A stretch of 56,697 nt of DNA from DASVVT01 sp036386415. Lineage in GTDB: Bacteria; Acidobacteriota; Blastocatellia; Pyrinomonadales; Pyrinomonadaceae. The stretch covers positions 1-56,697 of the forward strand of contig DASVVT010000058.1 in the NCBI GenBank assembly GCA_036386415.1. The letters run 5' to 3'. Each line of letters opens with the position of its first letter. Position 1 is the first letter of the stretch. The notes below the pieces were generated by a model. That model was not told the DNA's origin. It was given only the letters and a program-made list of their open reading frames with translations, and searched no databases. The position numbers were made by a program, and so were the translations under genes. Below are positions 25,196 through 34,656 of the stretch, piece by piece.

Positions 25196-27622
25196 ATGGG
25201 TACACTACTGCAAGACCTGCGCTATGGCTTGCGTATGCTGGCGAAGTGGCCGGGCTTTACGGCTATCGCGGTGCTGGCGATAGCGCTCGGGATCGGCGCA
25301 AACACGACGATCTTTAGCTGCGTCAACGCGCTGCTGCTGCATCCCTTCTCCTTCGGCAACCAGGAACGTCTGATGATGATCTGGGAGCGCAATCTGGAGG
25401 CGGGCTTCAAGCGCGGGTCGGTAGCACCGGCCAATTATGCCGTGTGGCGCGACGAGAATCATGTCTTCGAGCAGATGGTCGCCTACCAGCAGATGCATTT
25501 CAATCTCAACGAGGGCGACCAGCCTGAGCGGATCGCGGGCTCGCTCGTGACGCCGAACTTCTTCACGGTGCTCGCCGCCTCTGCCGCGCAGGGGCGCGTC
25601 TTTACAGCGGAAGAGGCTGAGCCCGGACGCGAGCAGGTCTTGCTCGTCAAACACAGTCTCTGGGAGCGCCGCTTCGGCTCAGACCCGAACCTCGTGGGAA
25701 AGAGCTTGACGCTCGGCGGTAAGAGCTTCACGGTCGTCGGGATCATGCCGCCGGACTTCGACTTCCCGGCAAATGGCGGCGAGCTGTGGGCTCCGCTCGC
25801 GATGGATGCGAAGGAGCTGGCCGACCGTAATAACCATTACCTGCATGTGTTAGGGCTGCTCAAACCCGGCGTCACAGCCGCGCAGGCGCAATCTGAATTG
25901 ACCGCCATCGCCGCGCGCTTGCAGCAGCAGTACCCTGAGACAAATAGTGGAAGAACCGCCTTCGTCGAATCGCTGAACGATTCTTTCGCGCGCGGCTCGC
26001 GCATGTACCTGACCGTGCTCATGGGAGCGGTCGGCTTTGTGCTTTTGATCGCCTGCGCCAACGTCGCCAACCTCTTGCTCGTGCGCGGGGCGTCGCGCCG
26101 CAAAGAGATCGCCGTCCGCATGGCGCTGGGCGCGAGCCGCTGGCGACTGGTGCGGCAGCTTCTCACGGAGAGCCTGTTGCTGGCTTTGATCGGAGGCGCG
26201 CTCGGCCTGCTCTTCTCCGTCTGGGGCATCGAGTTCATCAGAAACGGCATGCCGCCGAGCTACACGAAATTCATTCCGGGCTGGAAGAACATGGGACTAG
26301 ACGCTTCGGTCTTCGGCTTCACGCTGCTGATCTCGTTCGTGACGGGGGTCGTCTTCGGTCTCGCTCCGGCGCTTCAGGCGAGCCGGACGAACTTCATCGA
26401 ATCATTGAAGGAGGGAACTAAAGGCAGTTCGGGCAGCCTCGTGCGTAATCGTGTACGCAGCCTCCTGGTCATCGCGGAAGTGGCGCTGTCGCTCGTGCTC
26501 CTGATCGGCGCAGGGCTGATGATCCGCAGCTTCATTCAATTGGTCAGCACAGACTTCGGCGTCAATCCCTCTAATGTCCTCACGATGGAGCTTTCGATCC
26601 CACGCCTCAAGTATCCGGCAGAAGAGCAGCGCATCAACTTCTACCGCGAGCTTCTCGGACGTATCGAAGCGTTGCCCGGAGCGCAACGTGTCGGTGCGAT
26701 CAACTACGTCCCGATGAGCCGCAACAGCACCAGCTCAAACTTCCGCATAGAGGGACAGCCGCCCGTTCCTGCCGGGCAAGAGCCGTACACGGACTACCGC
26801 GTCGCCACGCCCGGATACTTCGAGGCGGCGGGCACGCCGATTCGTCAGGGTCGCACCTTCACCGAAGCTGACAAGGAGGATGCGCCGCGCGTCGTCATCA
26901 TCAATGAAACGATAGCCCGCCGCTTCTTTCCGCAGGGCGACGCGCTGGGCAGGCGTCTGACCATTGGCGATGAGAAGAATAAACCGATGGAGATCATAGG
27001 GGTTGCGGCAGACATCAAGGACGAAGACCTGGACGAAGAGACAGAGCCGGGCGTCTACGTTCCATTTCTGCAAGACCCCTGGTGGACGATGAGCCTGGTC
27101 GTACGCACCGATGGAGACCCGAAGGCGCTGACACACTCTGTCCAACAGGAAGTTCGCGCGCTCGATAAAGAGCTGCCCGTTTATAACGTCAGGACGATGG
27201 TCGAGGTCATAGACGAGTCGATCTCGCCGAAACGACTGACGATGTTCCTGCTCGGGTTCTTTGCGCTGACTGCGCTCATGCTGGCAGCCGTAGGCATCTA
27301 CGCCGTCATGTCCTACACGGTCGCGCAGCGCACACATGAGATAGGCATCCGCATGGCTTTGGGGGCGCAAGCGAGTGACATTCTCAGGCTGGTCGTCGGG
27401 CAGGGCTTGATCCTGACTGTGACGGGCTTGGGTTTGGGGCTGCTCGGAGCGTTCGCCGTCACGCGCGTCATGGCTCAAATACTGTACGGCGTGAGCGCCA
27501 CCGATCCTTTGACCTTCATCGGCATCTCGATGCTGCTCAGCAGTGTGGCTCTGCTTGCGAGCTTTATCCCTGCGCGTCGTGCGACGAAGGTCGATCCGAT
27601 GGTCGCGCTCCGGCATGAGTAA
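25196..27622 (+). CDS. ADOP permease P8
   Basis: 808 residues from ATG 25196; an in-frame TTG at 25190 is the alternative. Distinctive points: TM1 reads AIALGIGANTTIFSCVNALLLHPFSF, so the LLRPLPY landmark is replaced by LLHPFSF and a Cys lies in the membrane segment. Periplasmic domain 1 has WERNLEAGFKRGSVAPANYA and ends its pairing region with WRDENHVFEQ. The first coupling segment is SRRKEIAVRMALGASRWR. In the second unit it has YAVMSYTVAQRTHEIGIRMALGAQASDILRLVVGQGL. It ends ATKVDPMVALRHE, with His for the usual Tyr. The gene is as well formed as its neighbours, so the differences look like adaptation rather than decay. Confidence 0.92.
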   Translation: MGTLLQDLRYGLRMLAKWPGFTAIAVLAIALGIGANTTIFSCVNALLLHPFSFGNQERLMMIWERNLEAGFKRGSVAPANYAVWRDENHVFEQMVAYQQMHFNLNEGDQPERIAGSLVTPNFFTVLAASAAQGRVFTAEEAEPGREQVLLVKHSLWERRFGSDPNLVGKSLTLGGKSFTVVGIMPPDFDFPANGGELWAPLAMDAKELADRNNHYLHVLGLLKPGVTAAQAQSELTAIAARLQQQYPETNSGRTAFVESLNDSFARGSRMYLTVLMGAVGFVLLIACANVANLLLVRGASRRKEIAVRMALGASRWRLVRQLLTESLLLALIGGALGLLFSVWGIEFIRNGMPPSYTKFIPGWKNMGLDASVFGFTLLISFVTGVVFGLAPALQASRTNFIESLKEGTKGSSGSLVRNRVRSLLVIAEVALSLVLLIGAGLMIRSFIQLVSTDFGVNPSNVLTMELSIPRLKYPAEEQRINFYRELLGRIEALPGAQRVGAINYVPMSRNSTSSNFRIEGQPPVPAGQEPYTDYRVATPGYFEAAGTPIRQGRTFTEADKEDAPRVVIINETIARRFFPQGDALGRRLTIGDEKNKPMEIIGVAADIKDEDLDEETEPGVYVPFLQDPWWTMSLVVRTDGDPKALTHSVQQEVRALDKELPVYNVRTMVEVIDESISPKRLTMFLLGFFALTALMLAAVGIYAVMSYTVAQRTHEIGIRMALGAQASDILRLVVGQGLILTVTGLGLGLLGAFAVTRVMAQILYGVSATDPLTFIGISMLLSSVALLASFIPARRATKVDPMVALRHE

Positions 27623-27628
27623 TGCAAT

Positions 27629-27753
27629 TGAGGAATGCGGATTTCGGATTTGCCCCGTAATAGCTCAAATCTAAAGTCTGAGATTCTCACATTTGGGAAT
27701 CTCAGATTTCACATTTGGGAATCTCAGACTCTTTAATCCGCAATCCGCAATCG
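27629..27753. repeat. Heptamer hairpin spacer, family B, with a nested repeat
   Basis: The outer arms (GAATGCGGATTTCGGATTTG and AATCCGCAATCCGCAATCG) are of family B. Between them a 22-base direct repeat (TTTGGGAATCTCAG core, two copies) and a palindrome TCTGAGATTC/GAATCTCAGA (27677-27706) have been inserted. Confidence 0.85.
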
Positions 27754-27766
27754 AAAGGGGAAGAGA

Positions 27767-30196
27767 ATGGGAGCTTTATTGCAGGACATACGTTATGGGG
27801 CGCGGATGCTGTGGAAGAGCCCCGGCTTTACGGCGGTGGCGATCTTCACGCTGGCTTTAGGCATCGGGGCCAACAGCGCGATCTTCAGCGTGGTCAACAC
27901 AGTGCTCTTGAGGCCGCTGGCCTTCAAGAATCCTGAGACACTCGTCAGGGTCAAAGGAGAGTTGAAGAAGCAGGGCGTTGGCCTGGAGCCGCTCTCGTAC
28001 CCTGACTTCGTCGATTTGAAAGCGCAGAGCCAGGCGCTTGAGCGTGTCGCCGCCTACAACCAGACCACAGGTGCGCTGACGGGTGGCAGCGAGCCTGAGC
28101 GTCTGCGCGGAGCGAATGTCTCGGCAGAACTCTTCCCGCTGCTCGGCGTCGAGCCCCTCATCGGGCGCGCTTTCTCGCCGGAAGAAGACCGTGCGGGCAG
28201 CAACGCGGTCGTCATCCTGAGTCATGCCTTGTGGCAGCGCCGTTTCGGCTCAGACCCGCACGTGGTCGGACAGGAGATCATGCTCAATGGCCGCAGCACG
28301 ACCGTAGTGGGCGTTATGCCGCCGGATTTCAACTTTCCGATTCAATCCTCGCAGAGAGACTACTGGATGCCGCTTGTGCCGAGCGTGGGCGAGCGTGCAG
28401 AGCAGCGCGGCAGCCACTATCTCAATGTCATCGGACGGCTTAAACAGGGCTACACGCTGGCGCAGGCCGAAGGTGAAGTGGTCGCGCTCTCGACACGACT
28501 CGAAGAGCAATACGCGGAGACAAACACGGGCTTCAGCCTGGCGGTCGTCTCGGCGCATGAAGATGTCGTTAAGGATGTCAAACCGGCGCTCCTTATCTTG
28601 CTCGGCGCGGTCGGCTTTGTGCTTTTGATCGCCTGCGCCAACGTCGCCAACCTTTTGCTGGCGCGGGCTGCCGGACGCGCCAAAGAGATCGCCATCCGCA
28701 CGGCTTTGGGCGCAGGCCGCCTGCGCATCGTCCGTCAACTCCTGACAGAGAGCGTGCTGCTCTCTCTCGTCGGTGGGACGCTGGGACTGTTGATCGCCGT
28801 CTGGGGAGTTGATCTCCTCGTCGCTTCGAGTCCCGCAGACATCCCGCGTCTGAAAGAGATGGGGTTGGACATGCGCGTGCTCGGCTTCACGCTCGGCATC
28901 TCTCTTTTGACGGGCGTCGTCTTCGGCCTCGTTCCGGCTTTACAATCCTCAAAGCTTGACCTCAATGAATCTCTGAAAGAGGGCGGGCGCGGCTCGACCG
29001 AGGGCTTACGGCGCAATCGTGTGCGCAGCCTCCTGGTCGTCGCGGAGGTCGCTCTCTCGCTGGTGCTTCTGATCAGCGCGGGGCTCTTGATTAAAAGCTT
29101 CATGCGCCTGCGCGATGTCAATCCCGGCTTCAACCCGGACAATGTACTGGCCGTCAATATCTCGCTGCCGCCAGCCAAATACGCCGACGAGCCGAAGCAG
29201 GCCGCTTTCTTTCGTGACGTACTGGAGCGCATCAAGGCCACGCCCGGAGTCGTCTCCGCCGGTGCGGTCTTTACGCTGCCACTGAGCGGGAGCAATCGCG
29301 CCAATACGTTCGACATCGTGGGGCGTCCTCCGGCGAACCCTGGAGAAGCGCCGGAGGCTAATGATCGCGTCACGACCCCGGACTATTTTCGGGCGATGGG
29401 CATTCCCCTTCTCAAGGGGCGCGTCTTCACCGAACGCGATGACGCGGACGCGCCTCCGGTCTCGATCATCAACGAGAGTTTCGCGCGCCGCTTCTTTGCG
29501 GGTGAAGACCCGCTGGGCAAGCGTGTCGTCATTGATAGCGACAGGTTTCCGCAGGGGAGCGAGATCATCGGCGTCGTCGGCGACGTGAGACATAAATCGC
29601 TGGACGCTGAAGGAGGAGCGGAGTTGTATCGCTCGTACCTGCAATCTCCAGAACGCTCCATGTCGCTGGTCGTGCGCACCGAACAGGCTGATCCGACGAG
29701 CATCGCGTCCAGTATTCGCAGCATTGTTCAGCAGGTCGATAAAGACCAGCCCCTCTCCAATATCCAGACGATGGATCAACTGCTCGCCGAGTCTGTGGCG
29801 CGACGCCGCTTCAACATGCTGCTCTTAGGGATCTTCGCGAGCGTCGCCCTGCTGCTCGCAGCAATCGGCATCTTCGGCGTGATGAACTACTCGGTGACAC
29901 AGCGCACGCACGAGATTGGCATCCGCATGGCCTTGGGGGCGCAAGCTTCCGACGTGCTCAAGATGGTGGTCGGGCAGGGCATGGCGCTCGCTCTCATCGG
30001 TGTGGCGCTCGGATTGATCGCCTCCTTCATCATCACGCGCGTCATGTCGAACCTGCTGTTCGGTGTGAGCGCGACCGATCCGGTGACCTTCGCAGGGGTC
30101 TCCTTGTTGTTGAGTATGATCGCGCTGCTGGCCTGTTACATCCCTGCGCGCCGTGCCACGAGGGTCGAGCCGGTCATCGCTCTGCGTTACGAATAG
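27767..30196 (+). CDS. ADOP permease P9
   Basis: 809 residues, ATG preceded by AAAGGGG at six bases. The start MGALLQDIRYGARMLWKSPGF is close to the consensus; TM1 ends VVNTVLLRPLAF. Periplasmic domain 1 begins with a basic KGELKKQGVGLEPLSYPDF. The first coupling segment is GRAKEIAIRTALGAGRLR. Linker and second-half features (GLRRNRVRS, VGIFGVMNYSVTQRTHEIGIRMALGAQASDVLKMVVGQGM read in pieces) tie it to P7. The end is unusual: RVEPVIALRYE replaces RVDPMVALRYE. It is the only permease not followed by a hairpin spacer: the phosphatase gene begins 3 to 12 bases after its stop, so the two are almost certainly co-translated and P9 may be the permease specifically tied to that regulator. Confidence 0.92.
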   Translation: MGALLQDIRYGARMLWKSPGFTAVAIFTLALGIGANSAIFSVVNTVLLRPLAFKNPETLVRVKGELKKQGVGLEPLSYPDFVDLKAQSQALERVAAYNQTTGALTGGSEPERLRGANVSAELFPLLGVEPLIGRAFSPEEDRAGSNAVVILSHALWQRRFGSDPHVVGQEIMLNGRSTTVVGVMPPDFNFPIQSSQRDYWMPLVPSVGERAEQRGSHYLNVIGRLKQGYTLAQAEGEVVALSTRLEEQYAETNTGFSLAVVSAHEDVVKDVKPALLILLGAVGFVLLIACANVANLLLARAAGRAKEIAIRTALGAGRLRIVRQLLTESVLLSLVGGTLGLLIAVWGVDLLVASSPADIPRLKEMGLDMRVLGFTLGISLLTGVVFGLVPALQSSKLDLNESLKEGGRGSTEGLRRNRVRSLLVVAEVALSLVLLISAGLLIKSFMRLRDVNPGFNPDNVLAVNISLPPAKYADEPKQAAFFRDVLERIKATPGVVSAGAVFTLPLSGSNRANTFDIVGRPPANPGEAPEANDRVTTPDYFRAMGIPLLKGRVFTERDDADAPPVSIINESFARRFFAGEDPLGKRVVIDSDRFPQGSEIIGVVGDVRHKSLDAEGGAELYRSYLQSPERSMSLVVRTEQADPTSIASSIRSIVQQVDKDQPLSNIQTMDQLLAESVARRRFNMLLLGIFASVALLLAAIGIFGVMNYSVTQRTHEIGIRMALGAQASDVLKMVVGQGMALALIGVALGLIASFIITRVMSNLLFGVSATDPVTFAGVSLLLSMIALLACYIPARRATRVEPVIALRYE

Positions 30197-30208
30197 GTTT
30201 TGAGAGGA

Positions 30209-31960
30209 ATGAAGAAGCTGAGGCGCATTATTGGTCAGAGGGTGCGAGCCAGTGGCCGCCGGATAAGAAGGCGCGCCCGCCGTCTCTCGCCCTCGCGCGT
30301 CGCTCTTTTTGTCGAGGGCTTGAGCCTCTGCGCGCTTCTCATCTACGGGCTGACGGGCAGCCGCGCCGCTTACATCAATCAATACGGGCATCACGCAGAC
30401 CTGGCGTTCTTCATTGCCGCGCTCGCGCTGACAGCGCTCTTGCACGTGAGCCTCTTCCGCCGCGTCTCGATTGTTATTGGCCGCCGCTTCTCTCTGGAAG
30501 CGTACGACGAACGGCGGCTTCTCTCTGACCTGGGGCAGGCCGCGCGCGGTGTGACCACCATCGAGCAGCTCTTCCGATTGAGCGTCGATAAGATTCAGAG
30601 CGCGCTTCGCACCGACAACGTCTCGATCTTCGTGCGCGATGACGAGACGGGCGATTACGCGTGCGCCATCTGCTGGCCGCAGGAGGGAGACGACAATGGA
30701 TCTGCGGCGCACTCCTCGCTCGTCCTCTCGCGCCATGCGTTCGTCGTCAAAAGGCTGAGGCGGCTGGGCATTCCGCTCGGCGTCGGCCCCGACGACTTCG
30801 AGACGTGGACGCAGGCGCTTGTCGCGGACACGCCCACAACGCGTGAAGCGCGCCTGCGCGAGATCGCGACGCTTGAATCGATCAGGTCTAGGCTGCTGCT
30901 GCAAGTGATGATGAAAGATCAACTGGTCGGCATCATCTCGCTGGGGCCGCGTCCCGGAAACATTCCCTATTCGCCTGAAGACAAGCAGATGCTGATGTCT
31001 GTAGCCGGGCAGATGGCCTTCGTCATCGAGAACGCGAAGCTCGTCGAGCGGATGGTTGAGGAAGAACGTCTCAAGCGCGAGTTGACGCTCGCCACTGAAG
31101 TGCAGCGCCGTCTCTTTCCCGCGCACCCGCCCGCCTGCGATGCTCTGGAACTCGCGGGCTTCTGTCAGCCCGCGCGCGGCGTCGGAGGCGACTACTACGA
31201 TTTCCTGCGCATAGACGAACGCCAGATCGGCATCGCCGTGGCGGATGTCGCGGGCAAAGGGATTTCGGCGGCGCTCTTGATGTCAACCGTGCAGGCCAGT
31301 TTGCGCAGCCAGGCGATGTCAGCGCGCGGCTCGCTCTCGGAGCTGGTCTCGACGATGAATCGCCTGCTCTACAGCTCAACCACTGAAGCTGCTTATGCGA
31401 CCTTCTTCTACGCGGAGTTTGACGAAGAGACGCGCCGCCTCTCTTACGTCAATGCCGGACACAACCCGCCCTTTCTGATGCGTACCAGAGGCAGTGAACC
31501 GGAGGCGGCGGCGGAGTCTAGCGTGATATTGAGGTGCAGGCGCGAGGCTGAAGCCCGCGCGCCGCGTCTTGAGACGTGCTCGGCTTTAGCCGTGTTGGAG
31601 GCTCCTGCGGTTGCTGATGTCGCCACGATGCGCGTTGCCGCTCAAGGGCAGGCCGAACTGATACGCATGCTCACGAGCGGCGGCCCCGTCATAGGCGTCT
31701 TCAGCGATTGCGTCTACGAGCAGGAGACGATCCAGTTGAGAGCCGGTGACGTGCTCGTCGCCTACACGGACGGCGTGACCGAAGCGCTCAATCAGGAAGG
31801 CGAAGAGTTTGGAGAATGCAGGCTGGAGCGAGTCCTGGCGCAATCGGCGCACCTCTCGGCTGATGAGATACGCGAACGCGTCGTCGAGCGTGTGCGCCAG
31901 TTCTGCGGCGCGGCGCCGCAGCATGATGATCTGACGTTCGTGGTTCTAAAAGTTCAATAG
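30209..31960 (+). CDS. Membrane-anchored GAF / PP2C-type (RsbU-SpoIIE) serine phosphatase
   Basis: About 583 residues. A very basic N-terminus is followed by two hydrophobic helices (about 26-41 and 60-79), a GAF domain (about 105-275), a helical linker (ERLKRELTLATEVQRRLFP) and a PPM/SpoIIE phosphatase domain. That domain has the metal-site motifs GGDYYDF, VADVAGKG, AGHNPPF, YTDGVTEA and QHDDLTF. Such enzymes dephosphorylate anti-sigma-factor antagonists in partner-switching systems; no antagonist or anti-sigma gene is visible here. The start is uncertain: TTG 30200 or ATG 30209, with GAGAGG lying between them. It follows P9 without a hairpin. Residues about 428-486 form an Ala/Arg-rich insertion between AGHNPPF and GGPVIGVF that most homologues lack; its DNA resembles an intergenic palindromic repeat read in frame. 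Confidence 0.88.
   Translation: MKKLRRIIGQRVRASGRRIRRRARRLSPSRVALFVEGLSLCALLIYGLTGSRAAYINQYGHHADLAFFIAALALTALLHVSLFRRVSIVIGRRFSLEAYDERRLLSDLGQAARGVTTIEQLFRLSVDKIQSALRTDNVSIFVRDDETGDYACAICWPQEGDDNGSAAHSSLVLSRHAFVVKRLRRLGIPLGVGPDDFETWTQALVADTPTTREARLREIATLESIRSRLLLQVMMKDQLVGIISLGPRPGNIPYSPEDKQMLMSVAGQMAFVIENAKLVERMVEEERLKRELTLATEVQRRLFPAHPPACDALELAGFCQPARGVGGDYYDFLRIDERQIGIAVADVAGKGISAALLMSTVQASLRSQAMSARGSLSELVSTMNRLLYSSTTEAAYATFFYAEFDEETRRLSYVNAGHNPPFLMRTRGSEPEAAAESSVILRCRREAEARAPRLETCSALAVLEAPAVADVATMRVAAQGQAELIRMLTSGGPVIGVFSDCVYEQETIQLRAGDVLVAYTDGVTEALNQEGEEFGECRLERVLAQSAHLSADEIRERVVERVRQFCGAAPQHDDLTFVVLKVQ
31492..31665. repeat. Probable repeat-derived in-frame insertion within the phosphatase gene
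   Basis: The segment interrupts the phosphatase domain and contains two near-palindromes, GGCTGAAGCC and GGCTTTAGCC, about 35 bases apart. Such GGCTNNAGCC motifs resemble intergenic repeats of acidobacterial genomes. It is in frame without stops. The boundaries are estimated from the protein. Confidence 0.4.
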
Positions 31961-31986
31961 AGTTGCAAGTCAAGGGCGGTAAATGC

Positions 31987-32094
31987 TCTTTGCGTCCTCT
32001 GCGAAAACCTCAGCGGCCTTTGCGTTTAAAGTTCTTCTCTAAACGCGGAGGACGCTAAGGAGATCACGCAATGGAACGCAAAGTGTTCGGGAAG
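31987..32094. repeat. Intergenic hairpin of TTTGCGTC/CGCAAAG units (family F)
   Basis: CTTTGCGTCCTCTGCG and GGCCTTTGCGTTTA face TAAACGCGGAGGACGCTAAG and AACGCAAAG. It is less perfect than the copy at 2121-2206. It fills the space between the phosphatase gene and P10. Confidence 0.75.
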
Positions 32095-32106
32095 GAGAGA
32101 AATACC

Positions 32107-34512
32107 ATGTTGGGAACTCTTTGGCAGGACGTGCGCTACGGCTTTCGGATGCTGGCTAAAAAGCCTGGCTTTACCCTTGTCGCCATTACCACTCTGGCCT
32201 TGGGGATCGGTGCGAACACGGCCATCTTCAGCGTCATCAACGCCGTGCTCTTGCGCCCCTTTCCCTACCCGGAAGCCGCGCGGTTGGTGACGATGCGCTC
32301 GAACCAGTCGCTACCCGATCTGGAAGACATTCAGGCGCAGAGTCAATCGTTTGAAGATGTCGGCGGCGTGGTCATGCAGGCACAGGACTACACCGGAGGA
32401 AGCGAGCCCGTGCAGGTGCAGGCCGGTCTCAGTAATGCCGGAATCTTCAAGGTGCTCGGCGCGCGACCGCTGATCGGACGCGTCATCTCGCCGGAAGAGG
32501 ATCGCTACGGGGGCGAGCGCGTCGTCGTCCTCAGCTACGGATTCTGGCAGCGACAGATGGGCGCGGATGCGTCCGTCATAGGCCGTCAGATTCCGCTCAG
32601 TGGGACTAACTACACGGTCATTGGCGTGATGCCACCGGGTTTCGAAGCGCCGAGGGAGAACCCTGAAGTCTGGGTCTCGCTCAAGGTCGTTAACCCCCTG
32701 GCGGCCAAAGAGCGCGGGGTGCATTTCCTGCGCACGTACTGGCTGCTCAAACCCAACGTGACGCTTTCAGAGGCGCAGGCCGAGATGAAAGGTATAGACC
32801 GCTGGCTCGAGCAGCAGTACCCGGAAGAGAACAAGGGACGCGAGACGCGTTTGATGTCGCTGCACGAGCGCGTGGCCGGAGATACGCGACCGGCCCTGTT
32901 CGTGCTCTTCGGGGCGGTCGGCCTGGTGCTCCTGATCGCGTGCGCCAACTTCGCCAACCTCCTTTTAGCGCGCGCCGCTTCGCGCGAGCGAGAGATAGTG
33001 ATCCGCGCCACGCTCGGGGCTGGACGCAGGCGGATCGTGCGCCAGATGCTGACCGAGAGCGTGTTGCTCTCGCTGCTCGGCGGAGCCTGTGGCCTCGTCC
33101 TCGCGCTGTGGAGCATAGACCTTCTGCAATCGCTCAAGCCCGCGAACCTGCCGCGCCTCGACAGTATTCAGATAGACGCGCGCGTGCTCATGTTCACGCT
33201 GGCCGTCGCGGTGCTGACCGGCCTCGTCTTCGGGCTCGTGCCCGCGCTGAACTCTTCCCGCCTCAACGTCAACGAGGCGCTTAAAGAGGGAGGCCGGAGC
33301 GCGACCATGGGTACGGCTCGCCGCCGCTTCAGCAGCCTTCTGGTCGTCTCGGAATTGGCGCTGGCCGTGGTGCTCCTGGTCGGGGCGGGGCTGCTCATCA
33401 AAGGCTTCTGGCGGCTGCGCGCGGTCGAGCCGGGCTTCAATCCTGAACATCTGTTGACGATGAGGGTCGAGCTGCCGGAGGCGCGTTATCGCGAGATTCC
33501 CAAGCAGACACAGTTCCGGCGTCAGGTGTTGGACGCGATCAACTCTTTACCGGGTGTGCAGGCCGCGATGGTCAGCGAGATTCCGCTCATCGATGATGCA
33601 CTCATGCACAACTTCGTCATACAGGGGCGTCCCGCCATCCCTCCGGGCGAAGAGCCTGATCTCTATTCGCGCAGCACGGGCGGCGACTATTTCCGCACGA
33701 TGAACATTCCGCTCCGGGCGGGGCGCGACTTCACGGCGCAGGACGGCGCGGACGCGCCGCTCGTCGGGATTGTCAACGAGAGCATGGTGCGCCAGTACTT
33801 TGCCAATGAGAATCCAATCGGGGCGCGCATACGCTGGGCCAGAGCGGAGGGTGAGCCGCAGTGGATAGAGATCATCGGCGTCGCCGGTGACATCAAGCAC
33901 TTCGGCCTCAACGAGCCGGAAGAGCCAGCCGTCTACACGCCTTACGCACAGTCCATGCAGCCCTGGAAGCGCTGGATGTATCTGGTCGTGCGCAGTAGCA
34001 ACGCAGACCCTTCGACGCTCATTAATCTGATCAAGACTCAGGTCTGGACGGTCGATAACCAGATACCGGTCACGAGGGTTCAGACGATGACGGAGGTCAT
34101 GGCGGCGTCAATCGCCGGGCAGCGCTTCAACATGCTGCTCCTCGGCATCTTCGCTGGCGTTGCGCTGCTGCTCGCGGCGGTCGGCATCTACGGCGTGATC
34201 TCCTATTCGGTCACACAGCGCACGCACGAGATAGGCATCCGCATGGCCTTGGGGGCGCAAGCCTCCGACGTGCTGAAAATGATTCTGGGTCAGGGGCTAC
34301 TGCTCGCCTCAATCGGCGTCGTCATCGGAGTGGCGGGAGCTTTCGCCCTCACGCGCCTGATGTCGAGTCTGCTCTTCGGCGTGACCGCAACCGATCCAAT
34401 GACATTCACCATCGTCTCGCTGCTGCTCATCGCCGTCGCGCTCGCGGCCTGCTACATCCCGGCGCGCCGAGCGATGAAGGTCGATCCGATGGTGGCACTA
34501 CGTTATGAGTAG
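32107..34512 (+). CDS. ADOP permease P10
   Basis: 801 residues from ATG 32107 (AAGGAG at 32092-32097); the open frame reaches 32071 but that part is repeat. From here the N-terminus changes to the MLGTLWQDVRYGFRML style that also marks P11-P13. Periplasmic domain 1 is shortened near its start (TMRSNQSLPDLEDIQAQSQS, lacking the usual WE... stretch). The landmark ACANVANLL reads ACANFANLL, and the first coupling segment is REREIVIRATLGAGRRR. The porter region has YWLLKPNVTLSEAQ where others have RLKPGVT. The second half is the common YGVISYSVTQRTHEIGIRMA form, with DNA close to P4. The stop TAG is already the first unit of the following heptamer arm. Ends RRAMKVDPMVALRYE. Confidence 0.92.
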   Translation: MLGTLWQDVRYGFRMLAKKPGFTLVAITTLALGIGANTAIFSVINAVLLRPFPYPEAARLVTMRSNQSLPDLEDIQAQSQSFEDVGGVVMQAQDYTGGSEPVQVQAGLSNAGIFKVLGARPLIGRVISPEEDRYGGERVVVLSYGFWQRQMGADASVIGRQIPLSGTNYTVIGVMPPGFEAPRENPEVWVSLKVVNPLAAKERGVHFLRTYWLLKPNVTLSEAQAEMKGIDRWLEQQYPEENKGRETRLMSLHERVAGDTRPALFVLFGAVGLVLLIACANFANLLLARAASREREIVIRATLGAGRRRIVRQMLTESVLLSLLGGACGLVLALWSIDLLQSLKPANLPRLDSIQIDARVLMFTLAVAVLTGLVFGLVPALNSSRLNVNEALKEGGRSATMGTARRRFSSLLVVSELALAVVLLVGAGLLIKGFWRLRAVEPGFNPEHLLTMRVELPEARYREIPKQTQFRRQVLDAINSLPGVQAAMVSEIPLIDDALMHNFVIQGRPAIPPGEEPDLYSRSTGGDYFRTMNIPLRAGRDFTAQDGADAPLVGIVNESMVRQYFANENPIGARIRWARAEGEPQWIEIIGVAGDIKHFGLNEPEEPAVYTPYAQSMQPWKRWMYLVVRSSNADPSTLINLIKTQVWTVDNQIPVTRVQTMTEVMAASIAGQRFNMLLLGIFAGVALLLAAVGIYGVISYSVTQRTHEIGIRMALGAQASDVLKMILGQGLLLASIGVVIGVAGAFALTRLMSSLLFGVTATDPMTFTIVSLLLIAVALAACYIPARRAMKVDPMVALRYE

Positions 34513-34642
34513 ACAGTAGACAGTAGCCAGTAGCCAGTAGGAAAGAAGAACAGGTGATGCACTTGATGCTCATTCTCGAAAGCGATGGTAGATAGCAAGG
34601 CGCAGGCTGCGGCTTTCTGTCTACTGTCTACTGACTACTGAT
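34510..34642. repeat. Heptamer hairpin spacer, family A
   Basis: The left arm starts at the P10 stop codon (TAGACAGTAGACAGTAGCC). The core from about 34542 to 34620 matches the core of the P4-P5 spacer (17280-17432) almost base for base, although the two are 17 kb apart. Confidence 0.92.
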
Positions 34643-34656
34643 TAAGGAGCTGAAAG

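Noticed and set aside
29825..31126. Minus-strand open frame of 433 residues opposite P9 and the phosphatase gene
   Set aside because: It overlaps two well-supported genes, has low-complexity Arg/Asp/His-rich translation and no recognisable domain; it is a shadow of GC-rich coding.
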